Shown: positions 14,201 to 24,310 of the stretch, one piece after another | Numbering within the stretch: position 1 is the first letter of the stretch | Layout: the number at the start of each line of letters is the position of its first letter | Origin: Micromussa lordhowensis | Taxonomy: Eukaryota > Cnidaria > Anthozoa > Scleractinia > Lobophylliidae | Length of the DNA stretch: 64,000 nt | Assembly (NCBI GenBank): GCA_964020085.1 | Contig: OZ026607.1 | Location: 2,101,803-2,165,802 of the forward strand | Direction of reading: 5' to 3' | The notes under the pieces: model-generated | What the model was told of the DNA's origin: nothing | The model's database searches: none | What the model saw: only the letters and a program-made list of their open reading frames with translations | Position numbers and translations under genes: made by a program

Positions 14201-14823
14201 CTACAGATAGCTTCAACCAGGTTCCAGGAAACCATGCCGCATTTGTGGCTCCGCCTAGAAGACCGCAGAATGGAACTGTTCACACTCAGAACCCTCCTAT
14301 GAGGTTCCAAAATGGTAGTTCTCAGTTTGAGAGTCAAGGGGACAGCAATATGAACTTTTTGCATTCCTTTTCAAGTACAGGAGTAGCCAGCACACAAACA
14401 GGGGTTCCTATACCAAGTGACAATCTGTGGAACAATGACCCACCTTTAAAGCAGAACATCATGGACCAAGGGATAAGGAACTTGCTGCAAAGTACGGGCA
14501 ACCCGTCGCCAAATCAAAACTCAAACTTAAATTCTCAAATGAACTCTGGCTTGCTCCCACAGCAGTCAAACATGCAGTTCCTGCCGCAAAGCTTGAGTAA
14601 CATGCTGCCTCAGAACGGTTCCAGAAATACTCAAAGTAATATGTTTAACATGACAGTAGTTCCAAATGTAGACCAGCGAAATCTCCAGGAACTGAGCCAC
14701 ATGAATTCCCTTCTGCAGTCAGGAGCTCCACTACAAGCTTCGAGCTTTCAGAACCTCAATGGTGCAAGCATGTCAATCAGCAATCAGCACTTCCCCAAGT
14801 TTGACGTGAACAGGAAACTCTGA
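2209..14823 (+). CDS. bHLH-PAS transcription factor, trachealess/NPAS1/3-like (HIF-alpha/SIM superfamily), 12 exons, 5' partial
   Basis: Class I bHLH-PAS factor, expected to pair with ARNT in the nucleus. Exons chained by GT-AG sites and phase: 2209-2396, 2499-2576, 2924-2989, 3807-3883, 4330-4419, 5260-5422, 6381-6493, 9373-9554, 10475-10581, 11034-11181, 11677-11849, 12953-14823 (TGA), about 1,084 residues. Exon 1 shown has the basic region ([17 protein letters not shown]) and HLH ([19 protein letters not shown]). Next is a Ser/Pro-rich linker, then PAS-A ([20 protein letters not shown]), PAS-B ([32 protein letters not shown]) and a 624-residue Ser/Asn/Gln-rich tail in one exon. The basic region and PAS-A read closest to NPAS1/3 and trachealess as known from the family. 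HIF's LxxLAP degradation motif and C-terminal asparagine site are not visible, so I do not call it HIF-alpha. The start codon is not seen. Confidence 0.88.
2499..2989 (+). other. Two symmetric phase 1-1 exons encoding the bHLH to PAS-A linker
   Basis: Exons 2499-2576 (78 bp) and 2924-2989 (66 bp) both begin and end in phase 1, as do the flanking junctions. Either could be skipped without shifting the frame. They encode a basic then Ser/Pro-rich linker (for example [18 protein letters not shown]). The upstream exon also has a second possible donor at 2388, nine bases before the preferred one at 2397. Alternative splicing is an inference. Confidence 0.55.
3178..3397. mobile_element. Palindromic MITE with 5-bp target duplication
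   Basis: Inverted ends CAGGGTTCGAA and TTCGAGCCCTG continue as imperfect inverted repeats for about 45 bp. The direct repeat GGATG flanks it at 3173-3177 and 3398-3402. The interior repeats 'cttgcc/cttgtcc' words. It lies in an intron of the bHLH-PAS gene. CAGGG ends are hAT-like, but a 5-bp duplication is not the classic 8 bp, so the superfamily is open. Confidence 0.8.
3953..4222 (+). mobile_element. tRNA-derived SINE, family A, copy 1 (diverged)
   Basis: tRNA-like head (GTGGCCTCATGCTTAG ... TTTTGAGCCCTGGCC) followed by a body shared with copies near 11.9 and 17.2 kb: GGCAAGACACTTCACTCTCA, CCACCCAGG, TATAAATGGGTACTGG, and the tail words 'agtagaaatactcctg' and 'cagagatgagca'. It lies in a bHLH-PAS intron. 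The B box is partly decayed, so this is an old copy. Confidence 0.85.
4420..6380. other. bHLH-PAS introns with no recognised features
   Basis: The introns either side of exon 5260-5422. They hold a short CAGA microsatellite near 4438-4453 and otherwise ordinary AT-rich sequence; nothing else was recognised. Confidence 0.5.
6575..6636. repeat. Imperfect hairpin
   Basis: TTAGATTATTAGCTC and the near-complement ending AATAATAATCTAA face each other around 'atttctat cgcg catagaaat'. It is probably a fragment of a palindromic MITE in the intron after exon 6381-6493. Confidence 0.5.
7912..8165 (+). mobile_element. tRNA-derived SINE, family B (Leu/Ser-type head)
   Basis: The first 65 bases mimic the 5' and T-arm parts of a long-variable-arm tRNA. 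An A box (TGGCTGAGTGG) lies near 7919 and a B box (GGTTCAAGTCC) near 7957. The acceptor stem and anticodon arm do not close as in a functional tRNA. A body follows (AGTTCAACTCCTTAGCCATG, GCCAGTTGGGATTTTTAACC, a TTTGGGGGAGTGGTCAAT-like tail) ending in a T-rich tract. The head belongs to a different SINE family from the copies at 3.9, 11.9 and 17.2 kb. Confidence 0.8.
8237..8282. repeat. Short palindrome
   Basis: CTACATTACTCACTAT is matched by its near-perfect complement ATAGTGAGTAGTGTAG after a 14-base loop, next to the SINE tail. It is probably part of a MITE end. Confidence 0.55.
8387..8592. mobile_element. Palindromic MITE, same end family as the element at 60.7-62.2 kb
   Basis: Arms of about 95 bp face each other. 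The left begins GCGATATTTTCTAGAAGAAG and contains 'ctctgtgtttctattgagtt'; the right holds 'ataaagtcgatagagacatg' and TTTTCTATTTCTTCTTGG. The same words (GCGATATTTTCTAAAAGAAA, TTCTCCGTGTTTC, GGGAGAACTCGA) form the outer ends of the large inverted-repeat element near 60.7 kb. This looks like a short deletion derivative. Confidence 0.75.
10086..10367. mobile_element. Palindromic MITE with nested inner hairpin
   Basis: Outer inverted ends GCTACTTGCACAT and ATGTGCAAGTAGC extend to 'gacccataat' and 'attatgggt'. Inside, 10202-10259 and 10272-10327 form arms of over 50 bp ('aaatttgtgctagtttataac', 'ttttgtccatacat') almost perfectly complementary. It sits just upstream of the PAS-B exon at 10475. Confidence 0.8.
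10808..10911. repeat. Degenerate half copy of the 29.9-kb palindrome
   Basis: The right half (GGTGAGGCTATGTAAACACG GAAAAA preceded by 'aaattcacccaacccc') matches the right arm of the perfect palindrome at 29902-30053. The first 42 bases form their own hairpin (AAGTTATGCAAACCC with GGGTTTGCATAACT), related to the centre of that palindrome. Confidence 0.7.
11501..11540. repeat. Perfect 18-bp stem, 4-base loop hairpin
   Basis: AGTGCCCAGGTACAAGGT, loop CTCA, then its exact complement. A weaker related repeat of 'tgggcaccagtgc' follows to about 11635. It is intronic. The stem is too short for a usual animal microRNA precursor; a recent MITE remnant is more likely. Confidence 0.7.
11909..12208 (+). 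mobile_element. tRNA-derived SINE, family A, copy 2
   Basis: Head GTGGTAGCCTTGTGGCTAG with B box GGTTCGAGCCC, then GGCAAGACACTTTACTCTCA, CCACCCAGGGTATAAATGGG, 'gggtaaccctgcaatgga', GCATCCCATCCAGGGG and a tail ending near 'cttgatgggccatgtggc'. It is close in sequence and orientation to the copy at 17.2 kb and lies in the last bHLH-PAS intron. Confidence 0.88.
12219..12617. mobile_element. MITE with 26-bp perfect terminal inverted repeats
   Basis: CTTTAAACACAGAGCGAGCC... at the left is exactly complementary to ...GGCTCGCTCTGTGTTTAAAG at the right, about 399 bp apart. The TTTAAA at each end may include a TTAA target duplication. The interior is not coding. It lies in the intron before the last bHLH-PAS exon, adjacent to the SINE. 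Confidence 0.85.
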
Positions 14824-16323
14824 GTTTTGGAACAAGGTGGTATCTTTGTTAGGCACTTTGCATATTCTTTCAACTGTAAACTAGTTAAACTGTTTTCGTA
14901 GAAAAGCGCGTCAGTCCAACGTATCATATTACGTGTCTGATAAAAGGGCTTGTGACTATTGTACAAACATTCATGCATCAGTAAGATTCCTTTTCATGTA
15001 AATTGTGTGGGCTCAATGCATTATTTTTAAAATGTATATAAATTAAAAGTTAGTTAATGGTGTCATTAGCAACTAGAAATTATCAAAAATATAATCTAGA
15101 ACGTCGACTTTTAATTTTTTTCACAAGTATATTGTAGAAATAGAATGTTCTCTTTTACCCTTGTACATAAAGTTTGTTATAATAATTATAATTAGTTGCT
15201 CAAATATGGCACAAAATCTTATAGACAGAAAGTAAACCTCATGTTATACCCAACTTTAGTTATACCCTAATACCTCACTTTGTATGGTTTGGTGGACTAC
15301 AGGAAAATGTTTATATATTCTGCCATGTTTGTTTGCTTATTTTGGCTTTTCAATATTTTTTTCATTGCCATTTTCTTCTTGAGTTACATTTTAGCAAGAC
15401 TGGAAGTGTTAAGACACCTGTTTTTCAAATCCTGGTGTTGTAATGCCTCCTTCACATGTTTGTAGATCCATTCCACTATGGTTTTTTGAGGTGCTCAGCC
15501 AAGCTTTCCAAAGGCTCATAAATGTGTATAGTCGTTAAAAAAAAGGCTTGCTATGCTATTCCTTTATCAAGATATGTGGGCTGTAGTTTGTTTCGTAGGT
15601 ATCCTTGTTAGATTAGTTGCCAGTACACCTAATTCAGTAATTATGGTGGCTGACATTAACAATGTTAACTGTAGCAGTGATTATTAAGCTGTGCGCGTGC
15701 AATCAAAAGTTGTACGCACAACAATTTTTAAAGCAATGTTCTCCACGTCTAAAAACCCAACCATGACAAAGATTGCTATTGTATAATCTGATAATACAAC
15801 AAATAGATAGATCACATTTTTATGGTTTCTGGAAAACAAGCTGTAGAGGTTGGTTTTGTTCTCTGTGAACCTTCTCATTTTGCTTGGTTTGTAAAGGAAT
15901 ACTGCATTATGAACTCAGTGAAATTTTGAAGTATTGAGGACAGTAAGTTTTTATTATGGTTTAGCAGGTGGCAGGGGGAGGGGAGATTGTGGAAGGGCCT
16001 GTCCCCCTAGGATCTCCCCCCTGTATCCACCACAATGCGTCCTGTTGGTCGGTCTGATCTCAAGTCATTTCAATTTTCAGTTACTTAAACCAACACAATT
16101 GCTGTCGTTCCTTGGATAAAGGAAAACATTTTCCAGCTAGCTTCTCTCCCACACTCAATGAAGACATGTTATTGCTTGCATGCAGCTCATCCGCTTTAAA
16201 TTCCATGATGCCAGCATAATTAATAGCAAGTAGGCTTTATTTTCGTAAAATAATGTGCTTTGGTTAATAAAAAATAGAATTGAAATAGTGAACTTAGATT
16301 TTTGTTGTGGGATGTTCTACAAA
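14824..16323 (+). other. Probable 3' UTR and flank of the bHLH-PAS gene
   Basis: AT-rich sequence directly after the stop codon, without coding potential. The first AATAAA on this strand is at 16266-16271 and another is at 17146-17151; either could be the polyadenylation signal, but no transcript end can be fixed from sequence. A weak C/G-rich hairpin lies near 15961-16034. Confidence 0.45.
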
Positions 16324-16505
16324 GGGTGCTTTCCTTTTGGGTGATCTGGATCAGGATCAGTAATCCAAGATCTGTCTGGATCATGGTGCATCAAAGGAGC
16401 CGCCAAATCCGTGGATTCAAATTCAGCGGTTCCTTTGATGCACCATGATCCAGACAGATCTTGGATCATTGATCCTGATCCAGATCACCCTAAAGGAACG
16501 AACCC
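16324..16505. mobile_element. Near-perfect hairpin MITE
   Basis: Arms of about 75 bp are almost exactly complementary (left with GGGTGATCTGGATCAGGATC, right with GATCCTGATCCAGATCACCC) around a short centre near 16403-16424. The near-identity of the arms suggests a young insertion. Confidence 0.85.
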
Positions 16506-16731
16506 AAAGCATCCCACTATGGCAGCATGTCGCCCTCCCTCTACTCTCCATTATAATTACATGTATGTTGATTATGAGCTATTGACTTTCATATAGAGTC
16601 ATTAACCTAATTGTAAATGGCTGACGAGCCATTAGTCAAACTTGTTGGAGTCATTGCTTCACACATTTTGTATTTGTATAATTTTTAGGGGCGTTCTAGC
16701 TCCCACCAGTGTTTTTGGCATATTGTAAAAA

Positions 16732-17055
16732 GACAATTCCACAAGTGTTGATCAACCTTACTTGTCTTTAAGACTTTTGACCTCAAGGCTATCTCTCTTG
16801 ATTGTTAAACTGCGCTAAGGGTGTTGCTAGTCAACTTGTGAAGAGAACATTCCCACATACCCCAGAAAAGTGAATCACGAAGGGCGATAAAACAGGGACT
16901 TTAACATCTTTCTTGACAAATTGCAGTGACCTGAGGAGTAATCGGCTTACGTGGAAAAGCTATGACAAGTACTTTTCCCACCTAATCCTCCCACATTTGA
17001 TTTGGTTGTAACTTTGATAGATTTACCTAGTCAGAGAAAACACTTGTGGAATTGA
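16732..17055. mobile_element. MITE with inverted ends around AATTCCACAAGTGTT
   Basis: CAATTCCACAAGTGTTGATC at 16734 is matched by AACACTTGTGGAATTGA ending at 17055. The 320-bp element is non-coding. The interior shows a second complementary pair ('ttacttgtctttaag'-type words), as in other palindromic MITEs here. Confidence 0.65.
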
Positions 17056-17211
17056 CTTTAGAAGGAGTATATCCATTGTAGTAATCCAGTTCGAACAATA
17101 TTCATGGGAGGAACACAAGCTCCTCCTTAACATTGCTGTATGAGCAATAAACTGTCAAGACATATTATGAGAATTGTTGCCAGTCTACTGTTTTTGTTAC
17201 ATTTTACACTT

Positions 17212-17493
17212 GCGGTGGCCTCACACCATTAGTGCACTTGACTCCGGATCAAGCGGTGCGGGTTCAATCCCTGGCCGGGGACATTGTGTTGTGTTCTAGG
17301 GCAAGATGCTTTACTTTCGCAGTGCCTCTCTCCACCCAGGTGTATAAATGGGCACCTGCAAAATTTAATGCTGGGGGTAACCCTGTAGTGGACTAGCATC
17401 CCATACAGGGGGGAGTAGAAATACTGCTAGTCGCTTCATGCAACAGAAACCAGAGATAAGCACCAGCCTGATGGGCCACTTGCAGACTCTACC
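17212..17493 (+). mobile_element. tRNA-derived SINE, family A, copy 3 (best preserved)
   Basis: Head GCGGTGGCCTCACACCATTA with GACTCCGGATCAAGCGGTGC in the anticodon-arm region and B box GGTTCAATCCC. Then CGCAGTGCCTCTCTCCACCC, TGTATAAATGGGCACCTG, GGGGGTAACCCTGTAGTGGA, GCATCCCATACAGGGGGGAG and 'cagagataagcaccagcctgatgggccac'. All three family A copies in the window share the plus orientation. Confidence 0.9.
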
Positions 17494-18994
17494 TCTTTTA
17501 TACTCTAAGGCTGTTTCTGCCAAGAATCAGTTGTTGCATTGAGACAAGAGTGATCCTATGCTGGTGTTTTTTTGATCACCTGTGTCTTTGCCAGACAATG
17601 TCATAATGCCAGTAATATGAGCAGTTTCCAAGTGGTTGATATTAATTAAGTTGAGCTGTTCTCAAAATAATAGTCTTGAACATATTTACGCTATATGAAC
17701 ATATTTTACCCAAATTCAATTCAAGCCATGCATTTGAACTTATGCATAATTCTCAGTGCTGCTCAATCACATTCCCAGGGCTACAAAAGTGCAAAACATG
17801 TAAAAAAGAATAGTTCTGAAATTGTGAGTAAATGAGGCCATTTGCTCAAAATTCACCTTTAGCCCATAGACAAAATAGATATTAAAAGGGGTGGTAAATT
17901 CCTGTCCTCCATTGATAAATAACTAGTTGGTTGCTACATTTTGTAGTATTTTGGCCAAAGTTTTGTAACTCGGTACTGAATGCAAACTATTTCTGGCAGT
18001 CTAATGTCCCCCACCCCCCACCCACTAACCTCATTGTTAACTGGCCAACCAATGCTCAAAGAGTGGGGGGGGGGGGGGATATGAATGGGCTTGACATAGC
18101 CTAAATCCTTGCATATTGGTTGGAGATAGCAGGCTGGCAAGTTGTCCAATAATCTACATTGATGCTGATGTGAATAATGGCTTACTCTGAAACACTAATT
18201 ACATAAATCGGGATGGCCAGATCATTCAGTCCCCCCCCCCCCCCCCCCCGGGAGCTTGAACTGGGACTGCTCAATCTGGAGTACAGTGTACCCCATTTGA
18301 CTATGGAACCTCACAAACCCCATTTTGCAAAGCAAATCAATAATTGCAAAAATGTACAACTTACAATGTACCTAGTGCGATACATTTTGCTTCAGTACAA
18401 ACAACGACAAAAACATCAATTTTATTCATAAAAACTAAAGCTACACTTAACAATGTAAAAGAGTACAAACACTAAGGTAAAGAAAAAAATCCACATCCTG
18501 CAGTGTATTTAGATATTAAATTTATATAATGCAATTGATGATATATCGATAAACATTGACAACATGATGCTAAGGTTTGTTTGTTTCTACTAAGTTGGTT
18601 AGTGCTTACTTTGACAATTTTAAACAATTTGTTGATAGGCACTGTTTCATGCTACAGTTTTAGACCCCCCGTTTTAGGCTATGGTAGTAAAGAGCTCTAT
18701 CCTCGGTTATGCCCCCTCCGACACGCTTAACATGAACTTACAAGTATTACAATGTAATAGTTTCTGGTCAAGAATCATCGCGAACTGTCTTCCATATTTG
18801 ATTACTAGTCGGTAGACTAGTAATGATACGAGATTGATGATGATGATGATGATGAGACAAATAGTCACCATCTCTGACCACTTTTATTTTTGTAATTTTA
18901 TTCCATTAATTCGAGCTTTCCTTAGTAATTTTTGTATTTAAATTCTGTTTATTTTATCTGGCACGCATGCAGGGCGACTCATGTAACTGGGTGA
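17494..18994. other. Intergenic sequence with homopolymer tracts
   Basis: No gene seen. It contains a poly-G tract near 18064-18078, a poly-C tract near 18231-18249 and a short GAT/ATG microsatellite near 18836-18855. The rest is AT-rich and unremarkable. Confidence 0.6.
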
Positions 18995-19946
18995 CTATTG
19001 AAATACAAACTCCCCACCAAAATATGGTTGCTGCACCACCGCGATACGCGGGGGTAAAAAATTGGAATTCTTTATTCCTTTTAGATTATCTTGAAGCTTT
19101 TTTAGATGATCGTATGCGGGAGACAAATTTAAACATACCTCTGAACGGGAGGGGGCGCTGTCGGAATACCTGTCGGAACGAATAGTTTCCAAATTTTGCT
19201 CTGTTGTAAATTGGAATGAAAAAGAGCTTTCCTCAATTTTCTTGGCGTAACGAATGTGTCTTCCAAGAGTAGCAACAACTGATTCAAAAGACTGCAATCC
19301 TACTGAAGCGGAAGCTTTTATGTCTTTGATTTTGGCTTTCAAATTTTGAAATCTCCGCTTTGGCGTCGCGTAGATCTTGTTGCATGCTACCCACTTGTAA
19401 TTCAATCATCTTTCGCTGGGAAAGAGGCTCGACTTGTTCGTATAACTCATGACCCTGTACCTCTTCGATGGTAAGTTTTTGCGTTTTGTTAATGCACTCA
19501 GCTATCACTCTTTCCAAGGTGTAATTCTGGGCGACAATTAAGATCTCCAAAAGTTGACCGATTTCATGTTTCTTTTCTGCGACTCGCAGCAGATGATCTT
19601 CACATCTCTTTGTAAGGACGGTCATCTGGTATTCACGGGCAAGAGGCAGTAAGAAAATCAAGTTGGTGTCGTTTACAGGTTTGCAAAATATTGGATAGAT
19701 GACCATCAACATCTCCCTTATCTCAGCAGCCTTCTTCTCCGGCAAAGGAATCTTGTCTGCGTCTTTCTCTTTGAAATCGGAAGAGAACATCCGGGAGAAA
19801 ACAGGCGAGATCATCGCTAAGATGACACTATGAACGTGGAAATGCTGTCCTTCCACGAGCAGAACAACATCGCTCTGTTCCCATGGCTTCGAAAACTCTT
19901 GCTCGGTCTGTTCGAGTTCCTGAGCTGCTTGGTTTTCGTCTTGCAT
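18995..19946 (-). pseudogene. BTB/POZ and coiled-coil gene, single exon, with a one-base frameshift
   Basis: Read from 19946 downwards: an acidic start (MQDENQAAQELEQTEQ), then a BTB domain at about residues 22-125 (SDVVLLVEGQHFHVHSVILA, SPVFSRMFSSDF, EIREMLMVIYP) and a helical region ending in a coiled coil (RKMIELQVGSMQQDLRDAKA). BTB domains mediate dimerisation and often act as Cullin-3 adaptors. The first frame stops at 19284. Near 19341-19348 an extra base in an A run moves the coiled coil (LKAKIKDIKASAS, LGRHIRYAKKIEE) into the frame that ends at 18995. It is intronless, like many lineage-expanded BTB genes. It could be a working shorter protein or contain a sequencing error; I favour a young pseudogene. 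The truncated copy at 29.7 kb is a relative. Confidence 0.75.
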
Positions 19947-20192
19947 GCTGGCAAAAATACCTTAACTTGGCTTTATGGTAGATAAGAGAATACATCAACT
20001 TCCGGGTTTCTTGGCAAAACCTTCAAAACGAGGCTAAATACTCGTCTCCAGTACTTTTCCATTTTCGGCGGAGGAGAGATTGGACTTTCTCTTCATGAGT
20101 TGGAAACAGTCCCCGCGCTTCAAATGCACTTATCGTGGCGAATTGACATTCAAAATATTCAAGAGAACTGCGACCGAGGAATGGATGAATTT

Positions 20193-20268
20193 ATCTCTTT
20201 ATGGTGGCCAATTCACATTATCAGTTCAACTCAGTTGATATAACCAAATTATCTTGTACATGTAATAC

Positions 20269-20309
<41 letters not shown>

Positions 20310-20313
20310 TCCT
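20193..20313 (-). mobile_element. Penelope-like repeat, truncated copy
   Basis: Matches, in reverse orientation, the left part of the copies at 35.5 and 54.6 kb: AATTCACATTATCA, the 'gttgatataaccaaattatctt' region, CCCACCGACGCAGCACCACA and GTTTCTTTAGAAACTT. It lacks the central palindrome and is more diverged than those two. Confidence 0.75.
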
Positions 20314-20906
20314 TACTTATTCATATGAAAATGTGTTCCACCTGCACGTTTTTGTTTTTTCATATAAATCAAACGCGTTTTCATATGAAAGGTTTTGCGC
20401 GAAGACTGGATTTGAAACAGAGGCACAAGGTACTCGGAAATGTCCTATTGCTAGACTGTTGGTGGCTGTAGATTTATCAGTAGAAAGAGCAAGCTGTTGT
20501 AGAGAGCAGTTGAATATTCCGAAATTACTTACATCATTTTGAGATAGCCGACTGAAAAGAGTCGAAAAATGATAAAAATTGTTCTTTCCAATTGTTATAC
20601 CCATATAATAGTTCCTTTCCCATCCTCTAGTCTGAATTTTAGACGTCTCTTCTCCCTTTATGCCCACTATCCCATCCTCCCACCGGCCAACTTCTTGAAA
20701 AAGTAAAAGAAAAAAAAAACGATACACTAAAACACAAGCATAATTCTATATTTAAGTTAATTCGCGTTATTCTCTGTTTTAATGGTGCTTTTTTTTCCCG
20801 GAATATTTCCTGTTAAACCATTCGATTTGATTTCCAAGCGAAATTTCCGGAATTTTTTTGACACAATAGAAAGCACCATAAGTGCAATATTAGGACCATT
20901 TATTAA

Positions 20907-21325
20907 ATGGCTGTGTCTCACGAGGAATGGGAACTACCGAATTCACAAATTTGATTGGCTGAAATCGATATTGACCGCGATGTAGATTTCCCCATCTACA
21001 CCGGTTACATTTTGAGGTGGAAAAGTTGCAAACTGAAATACAAAAATATTGACTATTTTCTTCTAATAATATTCATATTATGGAAGTGCCAAAAGCCTGA
21101 TGAGAAAAAAAGTAAAGAGGGAAAGTAAAGAGGGCGAGCAAACTTGGCAGATTTAACTTCAGCTCATTGCTAGTACAGATCAGTTACATTTAACGAATTA
21201 AATTCTCTTGTTTGCCATATATAAGCACCTTATTAACCGAGCTTAGTCGGTCTGTATGGGAGAATCCTGACCTCGCGCGGTCAAGATTTTCCCATACAGA
21301 CCTCCTGCTCGGTTAATAAGAGCTA
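20907..21325. repeat. Dispersed repeat R1, copy 1
   Basis: About 420 bp shared with 59952-60398 in the same orientation: TGTCTCACGAGGAATGGGAA, TTTGATTGGCTGAAATCGAT, 'aaaagcctgatgag' and a terminal hairpin CTTATTAACCGAGCTTAGTC with GCTCGGTTAATAAG. No ORF. It is probably a non-autonomous transposon with a structured end. Confidence 0.85.
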
Positions 21326-24210
21326 ACTCTAAAACGTTTTACTGCAAAACAATGTTGAACCACAGAAATCGCGAACGTAATTTCAGGGCTGTTGCCTGTA
21401 TGTGGCAAACCGGAGCACTTGCCTCAATCATTTTTAAGTCGTTTTTTTTTTATTTATTTTATTTTTTATCTCGTACATAAGCTATATAGGATCTCCCATA
21501 TTTCTTAATTTTAATCATTTTCTTGTAAATATGTTAATTTCATAAGTAGCATATATTTTTTTTTGTGTGTGTGTCCCCAATTAGTCTATCTAGGCTAAAT
21601 ACATCGACACTAGAATAAAGGTGTCTTATTTTTTTTTGTTTTTTGTTTTGAAGGGGGAGCGTAAAGCACTGGTAAATACCTAGGAAGAGAATTTACCAAG
21701 GACTTTGCCTCAGTCATAATTTACCGCTACAGCGGTGATTGCTTAAGCCAAAATTGTTTCATAGACATTGCCTCCTCAGTTTGACTCAGTCATAACTTTT
21801 TTTTCTGGCTGTAGTCCTGGCTACGTTTGTGTGTTTCTTCTCACAGAACTTACTTCTAATTCTTCCGGAGGTTTCGCCGCTTGCCAGTTTCTTGCCTTCG
21901 AAGCTGTTATTTTACCATCAGCTGAACAGGCGACTGTTCCGAGTTCCCTCAAACTTTCACACAGACAAAAGCTTCGAACTTTTCCTGTAAAAAAGATAGC
22001 CAGTGGTTAACTAACGTTTAGTCTTCCAGTCACACAGAAGCACATATGAGGACTGCAACTGAAAAGCAGATTAGTCTCGCTTAAGTTCTCATCGCTGAAT
22101 TTGCCTTTGAGTTCACTGAAGATCTAAAGCTGGTAGGACATGGTACTAAATTATTCATAAACAATACGCCCACTTACACCCACGTCAGTGTCAATATTTG
22201 GCTCGTTCGTTATAAAGTTATCTTTTGCCTAGAAAGTCTTCTTGGTGTCGCCGAATCACGGAGATTGGACAGTCCTCTATCAACGGTGTTTCCCAAATCA
22301 CTTACTGTAGAGTTTGTTTTCTATCCATTCTGCAGTGTACTGAAGTCAGGGGAACTGAGTCTTTCAATAGAAGGTTGGTAACCAACTATGACATCATAAT
22401 GACATTGTTCTGACCCTCGCCATTGTTTGACTGGAGAAAATACAAGGTGGCTTTTATTTGAGGTGACGATGTACTATTAATACGAGACCACGTGGTGGCA
22501 CTATGGTGGTTTCGATACGGACCGTGCTACAGAAACTGGAGTAAGCCTAGCATGTTCCTAAACAAGCTTTGCCATGAAAAGATGCTCTGGTTGAAGACGC
22601 CCCCAGCTCAGAACCAGCTTGTACCACTGTTGCATTGTTTCGGTTTACAAATTTCAAGTGCCCACATGGACAGTATTGAGAAGAAGGAAAAAGGATTCTA
22701 AAAATAACCGGATTTGTCAAAAGCTGCTTCAAGAATATGCCAAATCAGCTTGCTGTGGGCTCACCTGTTGTGATCTGTGGGACATGCGAAGAGAACGAGT
22801 TGAGGATTTCCTCTTTGAAGGCATCAAATTAACAGACGTTACTACCTAACAACTACAGATATCTGTAAATATTGTCACCTGACTTGACTTGGTAGCTAAG
22901 TGTTTTACACGACTCTTAAATTTATCAGGTGAATATTTAGTAGCCCTAATTTGGCATATTGAAAAACTCACGTATCCGCCTATTTGGAACCCTTTGAGTG
23001 ATTCTACAACCATTTACCAAATCTGTTATCGGTCGCTATATTTGCGAAGAGCATATGACTTAACCAAGTCAGATAGTGCTTTAGCTATAGTTTGAAATAT
23101 TGGATCGCAGAGTTCTATAGAGTCTATATTGTGTTGTCATATCAAAAATAGAAATGTTAACTCTTTCTTAGTTTCTGATAAAAAGAATACCTACATTATA
23201 TTTAAACAAATAAATCAGAAGAACCGTTTTCTTTATGTAACTGCCATTATGTTTCTTCGACAAGAGCACAGCTTTTTTCTACCGAAAGCAATTACGAGTT
23301 TGCAGGCCCACTTTCTATGAAAATAACCTTAAACTCACCACGGTTTAATCGCTAAATAGAGAAATACGATTTCTCATAGCAGCTTTTGTGCACATTGAAA
23401 AACAGCACAGCTCTAAAGGATGTTTTTGTGCCAATGTGAATAATGACTTACTTGTTTTGTACCGGAAGACCTTGTTCTTCTATGACTATTTTGCTATTTC
23501 TTCTCGTCCTTAAAATTTTGACCAAACCATCAGAAAACGTGCATCTGTCAGCAGAAAAAACGACAACGGAAACATCAGGTCCACCTGACTTTAGAGTGGT
23601 GAGCAGAGTACACGATCACTCAGAAATAAAATAAACACAATAAATGGGACAGAGAACCTATATAAACGGATATCTGTAGCACAAAGTGTGATATATACGC
23701 GTATATATGTCAGTCTACGTTCCTCAATCTCTGTAACTCGCCCATAGTCGAAGCCGCCTTTATTTTTATCCGCATGTCGCAGGTTGTAAAACGATATCTA
23801 CAATTATAGACCCGTGATACTCGTGTTCACCTGGTCGATGTATAAACTTCTTACTTGGTAATGCTTGCTAGCGTCAAGGAAGTGATTGCACTTGAAACTA
23901 ATATGAATAGATACCGACCGCCTTAAGGTGTACTGATTATGTGCATAAATAACAGGAGGTGTTTTGAATTAGACGTCAGATGAATATTAAACTGTAGAGT
24001 TGCGGTGAAAGGCGGTTTCAGTTCAAAGTACGGCTGATGTTTAGTATCTGATGTCTAATGATGTTTTGATAATAAAAAAAAAGCTGGTATTGACCATAAA
24101 ATACACTTGCCTCGTCAACTAAATTGCGTCTATACCAGACTAGTTATCTCTTAGTCGATCTTTCTGATCTTATGCTCGACGCTTGTCTCACTTCCAAGAA
24201 TGATTCATAT
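21326..24210. other. Intergenic sequence, no recognised gene
   Basis: AT-rich with T-rich tracts near 21430-21640. An ORF at 23443-23634 (MTYLFCTGRPCSSMTILLFL, then a polar tail) has a hydrophobic segment resembling a signal peptide and a possible donor (GTGAGC) after 'ccacctgactttagagtg'. With no homology or partner exon it is not called as a gene. Confidence 0.45.
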
Positions 24211-24310
24211 CTAAATTCTCCCTACAACTTTGATACATTTGCAAGCGGTTAGGTAATGAGAATTTAAAACAAACATCATAAACTAGGGGACATTGTGTTC
24301 ACGGCCCGGC
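24211..24310. repeat. Dispersed repeat R3, copy 1
   Basis: Shares 'aaattctcc.tacaa', 'gatacatttgcaagcgg', 'taggtaatgagaa' and 'catcataaactagggga' with copies near 38.75 and 55.43 kb. It is the most diverged of the three. Confidence 0.6.

Noticed and set aside
12953..14823. Calling the bHLH-PAS gene HIF-alpha because EGLN is nearby
   Set aside because: No LxxLAP or C-terminal hydroxylation site was found in the whole tail exon, and the bHLH and PAS-A read closer to NPAS1/3 and trachealess.
23443..23634. Small secreted-peptide gene
   Set aside because: The hydrophobic stretch is suggestive, but there is no homologue, partner exon or conserved copy in the window.
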